Assembly: GCA_017535785.1 (NCBI GenBank)
Contig: JAFXTN010000023.1
Location: 19,347-83,346, forward strand
Reading direction: 5' to 3'
Length of the DNA stretch: 64,000 nt
Source of the DNA: Butyrivibrio sp.
GTDB taxonomy: Bacteria > Bacillota > Clostridia > Lachnospirales > Lachnospiraceae
Both the position numbers and the translations under genes were made by a program. The notes beneath the pieces are model-generated. The model did no database searches. It was given only the letters and a program-made list of their open reading frames with translations, and was not told the DNA's origin. Shown here piece after piece: positions 52,373 through 59,294 of the stretch (position 1 is the stretch's first letter; every line of letters starts with the position of its first letter).

Positions 52373-53040
52373 GCGTTAAAGACGTAATAAGGAAATCTAT
52401 TTTAAATTCAGACATTTATTCTACTTATGACCTTGGAAAGATAGCTCTTTCCCTTATAATCGCACTCATCATGGGTATGATCATCTATTTTGTTTATAAG
52501 AAGTTCTACGCGGGAGTTGTATTCTCCAAGAGCTTTGCGGTAACACTTATCGGTATGACGGTTCTCACATGTATGGTAACACTTGCCATCAGTACCAATA
52601 TCGTTATTTCACTCGGTATGGTCGGTGCTCTTTCTATCGTAAGATTCAGGACAGCCATCAAGGATCCGCTTGATCTTCTCTATCTGTTCTGGGCTATCAC
52701 GACCGGAATCACTGTCGGTGCGGGCATGTATTGGCTTACACTTGCTTCTGCAGTCATTCTTATCATCATGATCGTTTGTTTCTATGCAAAGGCTGCTACA
52801 GGCCAGGTTTTCGTAGCTGTTATCCACTACGAGGGTTCTGAAGCCGGAGATGAGATCATGAAAGCTTTCGGTAAGATCAAGCACTATCTCAAGTCTAAGA
52901 CACTTCGCGGAAATACAACAGAGCTTGCCGTTGAAGTATACGTTAAGAACGATGAGTTTACTTTTGAAAATGAGATCAAAAATATTGCCGGGGTAAAAGA
53001 TATTACGCTTATCCAGTACAACGGAGAGTATAACGGCTGA
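52369..53040 (+). CDS. DUF4956 membrane protein
   Basis: A 223-aa protein with about four membrane helices in the first 145 residues (IALSLIIALIMGMIIYFVYK and others) and a soluble C-terminal domain. LGMVGALSIVRFRTAIKDPLD is the family signature. DUF4956 genes are widely found with VTC-domain genes, and here the ATG overlaps the VTC stop. They probably form a polyphosphate-making complex, though this is not proven for this family. AGGAG precedes the ATG. Confidence 0.9.
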   Translation: MSVKDVIRKSILNSDIYSTYDLGKIALSLIIALIMGMIIYFVYKKFYAGVVFSKSFAVTLIGMTVLTCMVTLAISTNIVISLGMVGALSIVRFRTAIKDPLDLLYLFWAITTGITVGAGMYWLTLASAVILIIMIVCFYAKAATGQVFVAVIHYEGSEAGDEIMKAFGKIKHYLKSKTLRGNTTELAVEVYVKNDEFTFENEIKNIAGVKDITLIQYNGEYNG

Positions 53041-53128
53041 TATTTTAAGTGAAATAAAATTGCCGTTCAGTAACGCTTTTTAGTCAAAAAAGTATTAAAA
53101 AACGTAAATTTTAGATATGTATGTATTC

Positions 53129-53184
53129 AAAAACACAGTGACCTTGTTTACAATTAATGTGCAGGGTTATTGTGTTTTTTCCTT
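53129..53184 (+). terminator. Terminator after the DUF4956 gene
   Basis: AAAAACACAGTGACC pairs with GGTTATTGTGTTTTT around a long loop, ending in a T-run. An open frame that reads through it from 53117 is not used. Confidence 0.75.
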
Positions 53185-53212
53185 TTACGGAATAAGTGAA
53201 GGAGGCACCGTT

Positions 53213-54022
53213 ATGGTAGATATGCATATTAAGCCGCAGATGGCTGATCCGGTAAGTACAGGGGTTGCCAAACCGGCCGTACAGCGTCCTAAAGAACCTA
53301 TAAAAGTTAAGGAGCCTATTAAGACTCATGATGATAGAGTAGAGAAGCTTATACAGGAAGAGGTTTCCAAACGCGAGGATATAAGGACCAAGGAGTACGG
53401 TCCCGTCATTGCCAGGTCCACCGACGGAGATACTGTTAGGGTAAAAGAAGATAAGGTTAATGCCGAGGATGATCGCGATAAGAAGGATAACAACGCTATC
53501 TATGATGTATCCAAGAACGATCCTAATAAGAATCGCAATGAGGAAGTTCCGGATGTAGAGCTTCCGGAGATCGAGCTTAAGGAATCTAAACCTGCTTATG
53601 AATTTAAGCCGATTCCTTATGAGCCCGGAGAATTCCTTGAAAAGACCAAACAGGAGGCTATAAAGGCTCAGGATAGCGCCAGAGAGATATACAAAGAAGC
53701 TTCGATCGATGGATCGTCTACCGCGCAGAATTCTGTCGGAAGTTATTCTGATTCTATGCTGAAAGAGATGTATCTTAAGGGCGATATTTCTCAGATAAGC
53801 TATGAGCGCGAAATGGAGGCCAGAGAAGAGCAGCAAAAAGCCAGAGAGATGGATGAGAGAGCATTTTCTAATGAAATGGCTGATGATTCCGAGCGGATAA
53901 GAGAGATGGAGAGAACGGCTACAGTCATAAGAGATGTGGAATACGGTGATGTAAATACATCCGACAGTGTAGCTCCATTGGAAGACAGGCTCCAGGCTAT
54001 TCAGAACGCCGATGCCATGTGA
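53213..54022 (+). CDS. Highly charged disordered protein of unknown function
   Basis: A 269-aa protein rich in Glu, Lys, Asp and Arg. The first 150 residues are Pro/Lys/Glu-rich with repeats of the KEPIKVKEPIK type. Residues ~165-269 contain long helical stretches (MLKEMYLKGDISQISYEREM, EEQQKAREMDERAFSNEMAD) that could form coiled coils. No signal peptide or membrane segment is present, so it is cytosolic. I do not recognise the family. ATG 53213 has AAGGAGG upstream; a longer start at 53117 lies within a terminator. Confidence 0.75.
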   Translation: MVDMHIKPQMADPVSTGVAKPAVQRPKEPIKVKEPIKTHDDRVEKLIQEEVSKREDIRTKEYGPVIARSTDGDTVRVKEDKVNAEDDRDKKDNNAIYDVSKNDPNKNRNEEVPDVELPEIELKESKPAYEFKPIPYEPGEFLEKTKQEAIKAQDSAREIYKEASIDGSSTAQNSVGSYSDSMLKEMYLKGDISQISYEREMEAREEQQKAREMDERAFSNEMADDSERIREMERTATVIRDVEYGDVNTSDSVAPLEDRLQAIQNADAM

Positions 54023-54058
54023 TAGCTCTTTTGAATAACTAAATAAGACAAAGAAAGA

Positions 54059-54090
54059 GGACTAAAGAGCAGTGAACTCTTTAGTCCCTT
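54059..54090. terminator. Terminator after the charged protein gene
   Basis: GGACTAAAGAG and CTCTTTAGTCC form a perfect 11-bp stem around CAGTGAA. A/T-rich tails flank it on both strands, so it may also end the lipoprotein operon coming from the other side. Confidence 0.85.
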
Positions 54091-54133
54091 ATTTATGTGA
54101 AGGCATAGATGTTGCCATGCCGGTGTACTAATC

Positions 54134-54164
54134 CGGGTCTTTAAAAATTTAGTAAAGATCCGGG
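54134..54164. repeat. Inverted repeat downstream of the lipoprotein array
   Basis: CCGGGTCTTTA and TAAAGATCCGG arms lie around a short AT-rich loop, 14 nt beyond the last lipoprotein stop. No T-run follows on either strand; it may protect RNA ends or aid termination. Confidence 0.5.
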
Positions 54165-54177
54165 TGCCGAGTACTGT

Positions 54178-54828
54178 TTATTTCGCTTTTAATGCCTCTT
54201 TTTCCACCTCTTTGTTGGTGTAATGGTATTCGATCACCTTATCGTTATCAAAAGTGAAATATAACGCGAATTTTTCGAAATCGTATGCGTAACCGATTCC
54301 GTATTCATTTTTAAATGTTTCATATTTCTCGCCGTAAGCTTTGAGTACGTCGTCTTTTGAATCGCCGATACCGATATTCATAGATGTTGTGACACCTTTT
54401 TTGGAAATGCTTATAGTTAACGGTGTTTCTGTCTTATCCATGTCAAAAGTCTGCATTCCGATCTCGTTTGAATCAAAAGAGTAGTAGTGATCGGCAAGCT
54501 TTGGATCATTTTGAGGATCGGGTGTTCCAAGTGCTGTAAGGATTTGCTCCTTGCTGTCGAGAACAGAAACCGAATTCTCTTTGTAAATGAATGTCGGATC
54601 ATCTTTTTCCATTGAAGTTGCAGTGGATGTTATCACTGTAACTCCCGATGTAGATGCATCAGAACTTGAATCGGAAGATTCCGCGAGTGCATCCTGAACT
54701 GCTTCGACTGTAGCTTCATCTACCGTGAAATCTTCGCTTGATGCGATCACGTCTTCTTCGGTTACCCCGCAGCCGGGTAGCAATAATACAAAAGCTGCCA
54801 GGATAGCCATAGTAGATATTTTTTTCAT
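54178..54828 (-). CDS. Lipoprotein paralogue 1 of the six-gene array (most distal)
   Basis: A 216-aa lipoprotein with signal peptide MKKISTMAILAAFVLLLPGC. An acidic Ser/Asp linker leads to a domain shared with the five upstream paralogues: FIYKENSVSVLDSKEQILTA, NIGIGDSKDDVLKAYGEKY and YFTFDNDKVIEYHY. This copy differs most: TTSMN replaces the KTSK/R of the core and GEKY replaces GEP. AAAAGGAGTTTTT precedes the ATG at 54828. It is the last gene of the operon. No known family or catalytic motif is visible. Confidence 0.82.
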   Translation of the reverse strand: MKKISTMAILAAFVLLLPGCGVTEEDVIASSEDFTVDEATVEAVQDALAESSDSSSDASTSGVTVITSTATSMEKDDPTFIYKENSVSVLDSKEQILTALGTPDPQNDPKLADHYYSFDSNEIGMQTFDMDKTETPLTISISKKGVTTSMNIGIGDSKDDVLKAYGEKYETFKNEYGIGYAYDFEKFALYFTFDNDKVIEYHYTNKEVEKEALKAK

Positions 54829-54870
54829 AAAAACTCCTTTTAGCGCTATAACACCCAACCTTCTCCTAAA

Positions 54871-55446
54871 TTATAGATTTGGCAAAGAAAGCAATATGTC
54901 GTAATTGGCGTCATTTTTGTAAACTATGCTTTCTAATTTATCTCTGTCTTCGTTTTGAATGGTGCTGTTGATTTCAAAAGAAATCGTGTAGTCACCCATA
55001 TCATATTCCAAAGTTCTGTAATTTTCGTTCGTTATTTTTGTCGGCTCTCCGTAAGCAGCGATTATATCCTCTTCTGTGTCTCCGATACCGACATTTCTGG
55101 AGGTTTTGATCTTGTGAGAGATAATGATCATACTTAGAGGAAGCTCTTTTCCTTCATAGGTAAGAGTGTCGTATAATACTTCTCCAAATTTCTTTCCGTA
55201 GTCGTATCTTTTGTAATCGCCTCCCTTATCCAGGTTTGAACGGTTCTTATCGTACTTACCCAATTTAGAGAGTGAGGTTTCGGTACTGTCCAGAATTGAT
55301 ATGGCATTTCCGTTGTATGCGATCTGATCATCTGAAATAGTGATATTTGCATTTTGTGTTGTACCGGACTCAAGGGCTGTTACCCCGCAGCCCATGAGTG
55401 AAAGTACCATTACGGAAGAGATTGCGATTGCGATAAATTTTTTCAT
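54871..55446 (-). CDS. Lipoprotein paralogue 2 of the six-gene array
   Basis: A ~191-aa lipoprotein (MKKFIAIAISSVMVLSLMGC) with almost no Ser/Asp linker, unlike the others. The domain has IAYNGNAISILDSTETSLSK, KTSRNVGIGDTEEDIIAAYG followed by EPTK, and YTISFEINST. It is closest to paralogue 6 (GGDYKRYDYG here, GGNYKNYLFDGG there). Three near-adjacent ATGs (55461, 55452, 55446) are possible; AGGA spacing best fits 55446. The usual CTTATAAAAGG leader is missing, and only 28 nt separate it from the next gene upstream. Confidence 0.8.
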   Translation of the reverse strand: MKKFIAIAISSVMVLSLMGCGVTALESGTTQNANITISDDQIAYNGNAISILDSTETSLSKLGKYDKNRSNLDKGGDYKRYDYGKKFGEVLYDTLTYEGKELPLSMIIISHKIKTSRNVGIGDTEEDIIAAYGEPTKITNENYRTLEYDMGDYTISFEINSTIQNEDRDKLESIVYKNDANYDILLSLPNL

Positions 55447-55474
55447 TTTCATTTTCCTCATCTATAAACGTTTT

Positions 55475-56164
55475 TTATTGGTTGTCGTATCTGGCATTGT
55501 TAGCATTATGGTTAAACCAGAACTTTTCAACCTTTTTGTCTTCACTGTATTTGAAGACGATTGTATAACCATCAAGCTTATACTCGGTGAGATAAAGGAA
55601 CGGAGTCTTACCGTTGCTGCTCTCGGCAACTAATTCTTCGCCGTTGTCAACTTTGGTAGGTTCCCCGTAAGCTGCAACAACTTCATCCTCTGTACTTCCG
55701 ATACCGACACCCTTTGATGTCTTGTAATCACCCGAACGGATATCAAGTGTTAACGGAAGTTCCTCGCCATCAAGCTTTACTGTTGTATATTCTATTGCGC
55801 CTGAAGCAAAAGAGTAGTAGAGTGCTTTGCTTGCATCCGAAGATGGATCGCCGTCTGCAGTTCCCAAAGCATCCATAGTTGTCTGAAGGTCATCGAGGAT
55901 CGATACCTTTTTGCCGTTGATCTCGATGGAAGCGTCCTCAGAATTAGAAGCAGAAGAGTCTGCATCTGAAGCTGTTTCTGAATCTGCCTCTGCTGATGTG
56001 CTGCTTGAGGGATCAAGTACATCGGTTCCCTCGTCCGGTGCAAGAGCCTCTATTGATAATTCACCTGTTGCGGGAGCGTTTTCGGTCGAAGCCTCTCCAC
56101 ATCCCATAAGTGTGAGCATCATGGCAGATGCGATCAAAATTGCTGCTGTAGTCTTGTTCTTCAT
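55475..56164 (-). CDS. Lipoprotein paralogue 3 of the six-gene array
   Basis: A 229-aa lipoprotein (MKNKTTAAILIASAMMLTLM then GC lipobox). A long Ser/Ala/Asp-rich linker (residues ~25-80) precedes the shared domain: VSILDDLQTTMDALGTADGD, YKTSKGVGIGSTEDEVVAAY followed by GEPTK, and YTIVFKYSEDKKVEKFWF. A ~15-residue insert (LVAESSNGKTPF) after GEPTK is unique to this copy. AAGGAG lies about 11 nt from the ATG, in a CTTATAAAAGGAG leader element. Confidence 0.85.
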   Translation of the reverse strand: MKNKTTAAILIASAMMLTLMGCGEASTENAPATGELSIEALAPDEGTDVLDPSSSTSAEADSETASDADSSASNSEDASIEINGKKVSILDDLQTTMDALGTADGDPSSDASKALYYSFASGAIEYTTVKLDGEELPLTLDIRSGDYKTSKGVGIGSTEDEVVAAYGEPTKVDNGEELVAESSNGKTPFLYLTEYKLDGYTIVFKYSEDKKVEKFWFNHNANNARYDNQ

Positions 56165-56192
56165 GTCAGTGCATCTCCTTTTATAAGCTGTG

Positions 56193-56861
56193 TTATTTCT
56201 TGATTGCCTTTGCGGTGTTTTCGGTGTTGATAAATCTTATATCAAGCAATTTGTCTTCTTTATCAAAATCTAAGGATATTTTAAAACTGCCACAGTCATA
56301 CTCTAATGTGTTATCCGAATAGGTGGCTACAGTATATGCATCACCGTATGCGGCTATGACTTCATCTTTGGTATTTCCAACGCCGATACCCTTAGAGGTC
56401 TTAATATTTTTGTCACAGATCCCGAGATCGAGCGGAAGCATTTCCCCATTATTATTCCAAACGCTGTAAGATACGGAATCCTCTTTTGTTCCATAACTTG
56501 AATAAGTTATATTCATATCATTGGTGTAAGTGTAGTCGGGTATTTCTTCGCCTAACGCACCTTTTAATGTCTTGTCATCATCAAATACAGAGATGGTCTT
56601 TCCATTGTATTCAAATGATGCATCGGCCTCTGAAAGATCTACAGTTATGGCCGTTGATGAGCTTTCTGCTGCAGCATCGGCAGAGCTTTCTGTCGATCCA
56701 ACGTCGCTTGCAGTATCGGATGAGGCTTCTGTAGAAGCAGTGATCTCCTCAATAGATAGACCTTCGGAAGTTGAAAGCGCTTCGGCGGAAGTACCGCATC
56801 CTACAAGTGTGAGCATCATTGCTGATGCCGCAAGTACCGCGAATGTTTTCTTTGTTTTCAT
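56193..56861 (-). CDS. Lipoprotein paralogue 4 of the six-gene array
   Basis: A 222-aa lipoprotein (MKTKKTFAVLAASAMMLTLV then GC). The Ser/Thr/Ala linker is followed by FEYNGKTISVFDDDKTLKGA, KTSKGIGVGNTKDEVIAAYG and FKISLDFDKEDKLLDIRF. ATG 56861 has AAAAGGAGGAAAG upstream; the open frame upstream of it reads through the leader repeats and is not coding. Two leader elements precede the gene (56869-56879 and 56902-56912). Confidence 0.86.
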   Translation of the reverse strand: MKTKKTFAVLAASAMMLTLVGCGTSAEALSTSEGLSIEEITASTEASSDTASDVGSTESSADAAAESSSTAITVDLSEADASFEYNGKTISVFDDDKTLKGALGEEIPDYTYTNDMNITYSSYGTKEDSVSYSVWNNNGEMLPLDLGICDKNIKTSKGIGVGNTKDEVIAAYGDAYTVATYSDNTLEYDCGSFKISLDFDKEDKLLDIRFINTENTAKAIKK

Positions 56862-56925
56862 CTTTCCTCCTTTTATAAGTGTAAAAGCAAAACTGCTATT
56901 CCCTTTTATAAGCGCTAAGAGCCGA

Positions 56926-57594
56926 TCACTGCACAACTTTTGATGATGTCTCGACGTTCTCTATCGTGATCCTGTCGACTTTTTCGTCGTAGATATCAAA
57001 CACGAGATTGGTATCGTCAAAGTTATACTCAATTGCACTGAATGTATCGTCGTGAACCTTGTTCGGCTCGCCGTAGGCTGCGATAACTTCATCTTTGGAG
57101 CATCCTACGCAGATATTCTTGGGAGTTAAGATTCCGCTGGCAATGACATAAATGCATTTTGGAAGCTCTTCTCCGTCAACTTTATATGTTTCAAGCTCGA
57201 TGGCGTGAGAGTCAAAGCTATAAAGTGACTCATTGGCATAAAGGCTTGTCTGTTCGGAATCTTTTGTTCCGAGAGCATCGAGTGTTGTTTTAACGTCATT
57301 AAGTACCGAGATCACGTTTCCTTTATAAAGAAATGAATCATCGGGCAGGGAAGCATAAGCGTTTGAACTGTCAGCCGTAATGCTTGAAGCAGAAGCATCA
57401 GTATCAGCTGCAAGATCCGCAGAAATGCCGACTACGGGCATATCCGCCATCCCTGTTGATACTCCGGTGTCGATCTCTGTAGTGGGACCCATGCCGGTTT
57501 CGGGTGAGGACTCGGTAGAGGCAGTTCCGCATCCCATTATTGTTGCCATAATCATTGATGCTGTTAAAAGTGCTGCTGTCTTTCTCTTGTTCAT
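56926..57594 (-). CDS. Lipoprotein paralogue 5 of the six-gene array
   Basis: A 222-aa lipoprotein (MNKRKTAALLTASMIMATIM then GC). After a linker rich in Asp, Ala and Ser comes FLYKGNVISVLNDVKTTLDA, LYSFDSHAIELETYKVDGEE and ICVGCSKDEVIAAYGEPNK. Here the core KTSKxVGIG reads TPKNICVGC, with two extra cysteines in the domain, a clear departure. AAAAGGAGGGTGAC precedes the ATG; three leader elements lie upstream. Confidence 0.86.
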   Translation of the reverse strand: MNKRKTAALLTASMIMATIMGCGTASTESSPETGMGPTTEIDTGVSTGMADMPVVGISADLAADTDASASSITADSSNAYASLPDDSFLYKGNVISVLNDVKTTLDALGTKDSEQTSLYANESLYSFDSHAIELETYKVDGEELPKCIYVIASGILTPKNICVGCSKDEVIAAYGEPNKVHDDTFSAIEYNFDDTNLVFDIYDEKVDRITIENVETSSKVVQ

Positions 57595-57664
57595 GTCACC
57601 CTCCTTTTATAAGCGTTATTTCCTTTTATAAGTGTAGCTTCTTTCCTTTGATAAGCGCTAAGTC

Positions 57665-58279
57665 TTAACTGAAAGCGGTTTTGGAAAGGTAGTAGTTATT
57701 GGTGTACATAACCATATCTACCGATTCCTTGTTTTGTTCATCAAATCTGAAAGTGATGTTATATGTATCAAAGTGGTATTCAAAAGAAAATAGGATACCA
57801 TCATCTGTTTTTTTATCAGGATCGCCGTAAGAAGCTATGATCTCATCCTGATTACTGCCTACGCCGACATTTCTTGATGTTTTAACTTCCGGAGTATGTA
57901 TATACAGATACACCGGTGATTCGTTTCCGTCGACTACTGAAGTGTCAAATCTTATATCTCCGCCGTCGAACAGATAGTTCTTGTAATTGCCGCCTGTACT
58001 TGATGCATCCGTTTCATAATCCCCAAGATAGCCAAGTGTCAGGGCAGCGTCATTTAAAATTGATATCTTGTTTCCGTTATATATAAAAGAATCATCCGAA
58101 GAATCAAAGGTGGTACTGTCTGCCAAAGCAGTAGTATCGGAAGATCCTGAACTTTCTGAAACAGAGATCTCGTTGTCTGCGCTTACAGGTGTTTCCCCTT
58201 CGGATGTCTTTCCGCATCCTATAAGTGTAAGCATCATGGTAGATGCGATCAGAATAGCTGTAGTCTGCCTTCTTTTCAT
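57665..58279 (-). CDS. Lipoprotein paralogue 6 of the six-gene array (promoter-proximal)
   Basis: A 204-aa lipoprotein (MKRRQTTAILIASTMMLTLI then GC). Linker, then FIYNGNKISILNDAALTLGY, KTSRNVGVGSNQDEIIASYG and YNITFRFDEQNK. It is the first gene after the operon promoter, with AGGAGGACTTAC before the ATG at 58279. The longer open frame to 58372 overlaps the promoter and is not used. Function unknown; the repeating GIG-x-DE-x-x-AYG core loosely recalls BamE-like folds, but I do not claim homology. Confidence 0.85.
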   Translation of the reverse strand: MKRRQTTAILIASTMMLTLIGCGKTSEGETPVSADNEISVSESSGSSDTTALADSTTFDSSDDSFIYNGNKISILNDAALTLGYLGDYETDASSTGGNYKNYLFDGGDIRFDTSVVDGNESPVYLYIHTPEVKTSRNVGVGSNQDEIIASYGDPDKKTDDGILFSFEYHFDTYNITFRFDEQNKESVDMVMYTNNYYLSKTAFS

Positions 58280-58320
58280 GTAAGTCCTCCTAATTTCACA
58301 TCTGCCCTCTCGGAAAATTA

Positions 58321-58345
58321 AGTGTATTAGTATTGCTAGTACACT
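58321..58345 (-). promoter_or_regulatory. Inverted-repeat operator over the lipoprotein operon start site
   Basis: AGTGTATTAG (58321-58330) and CTAGTACACT (58336-58345) form 10-bp arms with one mismatch and a 5-nt gap. The site covers the predicted transcription start and touches the -10 box, where a repressor would block. It resembles sites of GntR/YtrA-type regulators, but no such gene is nearby. Confidence 0.65.
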
Positions 58346-58372
58346 TATATCACATTCTGAATGGAGTGTCAA
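58344..58372 (-). promoter_or_regulatory. Promoter of the six-gene lipoprotein operon
   Basis: On the minus strand a perfect TTGACA (58367-58372) and TATAAG (58344-58349) are 17 nt apart. Transcription would start near 58337. Confidence 0.8.
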
Positions 58373-58432
58373 TGAATAATTACAAAAAAATTCAAAATTA
58401 ATAATTTGAAAATAGGGAAAAAGAGGGCATTA

Positions 58433-59230
58433 TCAGCCCTTTAGAGAATAGATCCTATCTGATATTTTTGCCTTTAGATATATCTCGGCATACTGAGAGG
58501 CGGAAACCTCTTCGACGTAATTTTGGATAAAATTTTTGTTAATGCCGTTCTTTTTAAGGATATCGGCAGCTTTGTTGTAGGCTATGGCTGCTTCCGCTTC
58601 AGAAGAATACTTGCCGACAACATAATTACTTTTTATATGGATAACGGTTTTGTATTTCACAAAGCCTTTTTCCGCGAACTGTCTCACGCCATGGTATCTG
58701 TTTAAGATGATGATGTTCTCGTAGCGAAGATCGTAAGGATCATCGTTGGCAAAAGAAAAATCGCGGCCCCTTACGGAATAGCTCTTTATGCCGTATCTCT
58801 GAAGAACGGAGAGCTGGCTGCCGTAATCCGCAACAAAAAGATGAGTGCCTCGTTTCATTATTTTATGCGATGAATAATAAAACAGATCCTCTATATCGAA
58901 TTTGTATGCTGTTTCAGGTGAAAGATAATAGAGAAAATACTTTTTTTCCAGATAAATGGGATTGGCAATGTACATTCCCTTGTCTCTGTAATTGATCAGG
59001 GATACATATTTTTCAAAAGGAAGCGACATATCTTTTTTATAATCGGAGATAGTGGCCTTGTCTGTATGAAGGACGCGATAAGCCTCCTTGTAAACCCTTG
59101 CTGCGGTCCTTTTGTCAGAGAACGAACCAAGGGCTATGTGTTTGCCGTTATAGGTTATTGAAGACCTGTAGGAAGGGGTTCCGTCTTTTAGTGTAGTTTC
59201 GTAAACCCCGACAGATTTATTTTTTTTCAC
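58433..59230 (-). CDS. AP2-like domain protein
   Basis: A 265-aa protein. The N-terminal ~55 residues (VGVYETTLKDGTPSYRSSIT and ALGSFSDKRTAARVYKEAY) resemble an AP2/ERF DNA-binding domain: YR-type strands, GKHIALGSF, then the AAR/AAxAY helix. A second similar stretch sits near residue 205 (TVIHIKSNYVVGKYSSEAEA, then AIAYNKAADIL). The middle (~80-190) has a HNH-like flavour (LRYENIIILNRYHG) without a clear active site. Start is GTG 59230 with AGAGG upstream. In bacteria AP2 domains often travel with homing endonucleases; none is obvious here. Function unproven. Confidence 0.72.
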   Translation of the reverse strand: MKKNKSVGVYETTLKDGTPSYRSSITYNGKHIALGSFSDKRTAARVYKEAYRVLHTDKATISDYKKDMSLPFEKYVSLINYRDKGMYIANPIYLEKKYFLYYLSPETAYKFDIEDLFYYSSHKIMKRGTHLFVADYGSQLSVLQRYGIKSYSVRGRDFSFANDDPYDLRYENIIILNRYHGVRQFAEKGFVKYKTVIHIKSNYVVGKYSSEAEAAIAYNKAADILKKNGINKNFIQNYVEEVSASQYAEIYLKAKISDRIYSLKG

Positions 59231-59247
59231 ACAAGAACCTCTTTTAT

Positions 59248-59275
59248 GATATACTTTACGGGAATATTGTATCAA
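59248..59275 (-). promoter_or_regulatory. Promoter for the AP2-like gene
   Basis: On the minus strand TTGATA (59270-59275) and TATATC (59248-59253) have 16-nt spacing, just before the GTG start region. Confidence 0.45.
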
Positions 59276-59294
59276 TAAAAGAGGAGTAAAAGCA

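Larger units (their letters stand above)
56177..57655 (-). repeat. Dispersed leader element CCTTTTATAAG between lipoprotein genes
   Basis: Copies (plus-strand sense) lie at 56177-56187, 56869-56879, 56902-56912, 57603-57613, 57622-57632 and, as CCTTTGATAAG, at 57645-57655. Three, two and one copies precede paralogues 5, 4 and 3. On the coding strand each reads CTTATAAAAGG and includes the ribosome site of the nearest gene. GCGCTAAG follows the outermost copy in two gaps, suggesting whole-unit duplication. Confidence 0.85.

Noticed and set aside
53117-53212. N-terminal extension of the charged protein
   Set aside because: It lies within the terminator of the upstream DUF4956 gene. ATG 53213 has an AAGGAGG site.
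57595-58372. Longer N-termini for lipoprotein paralogues 4 and 6
   Set aside because: They would read through leader repeats or the promoter, and would bury the signal peptide inside the protein.
58433-59230. Homing endonuclease
   Set aside because: No intact HNH, LAGLIDADG or GIY-YIG motif is visible, and no intron or intein boundaries surround it.
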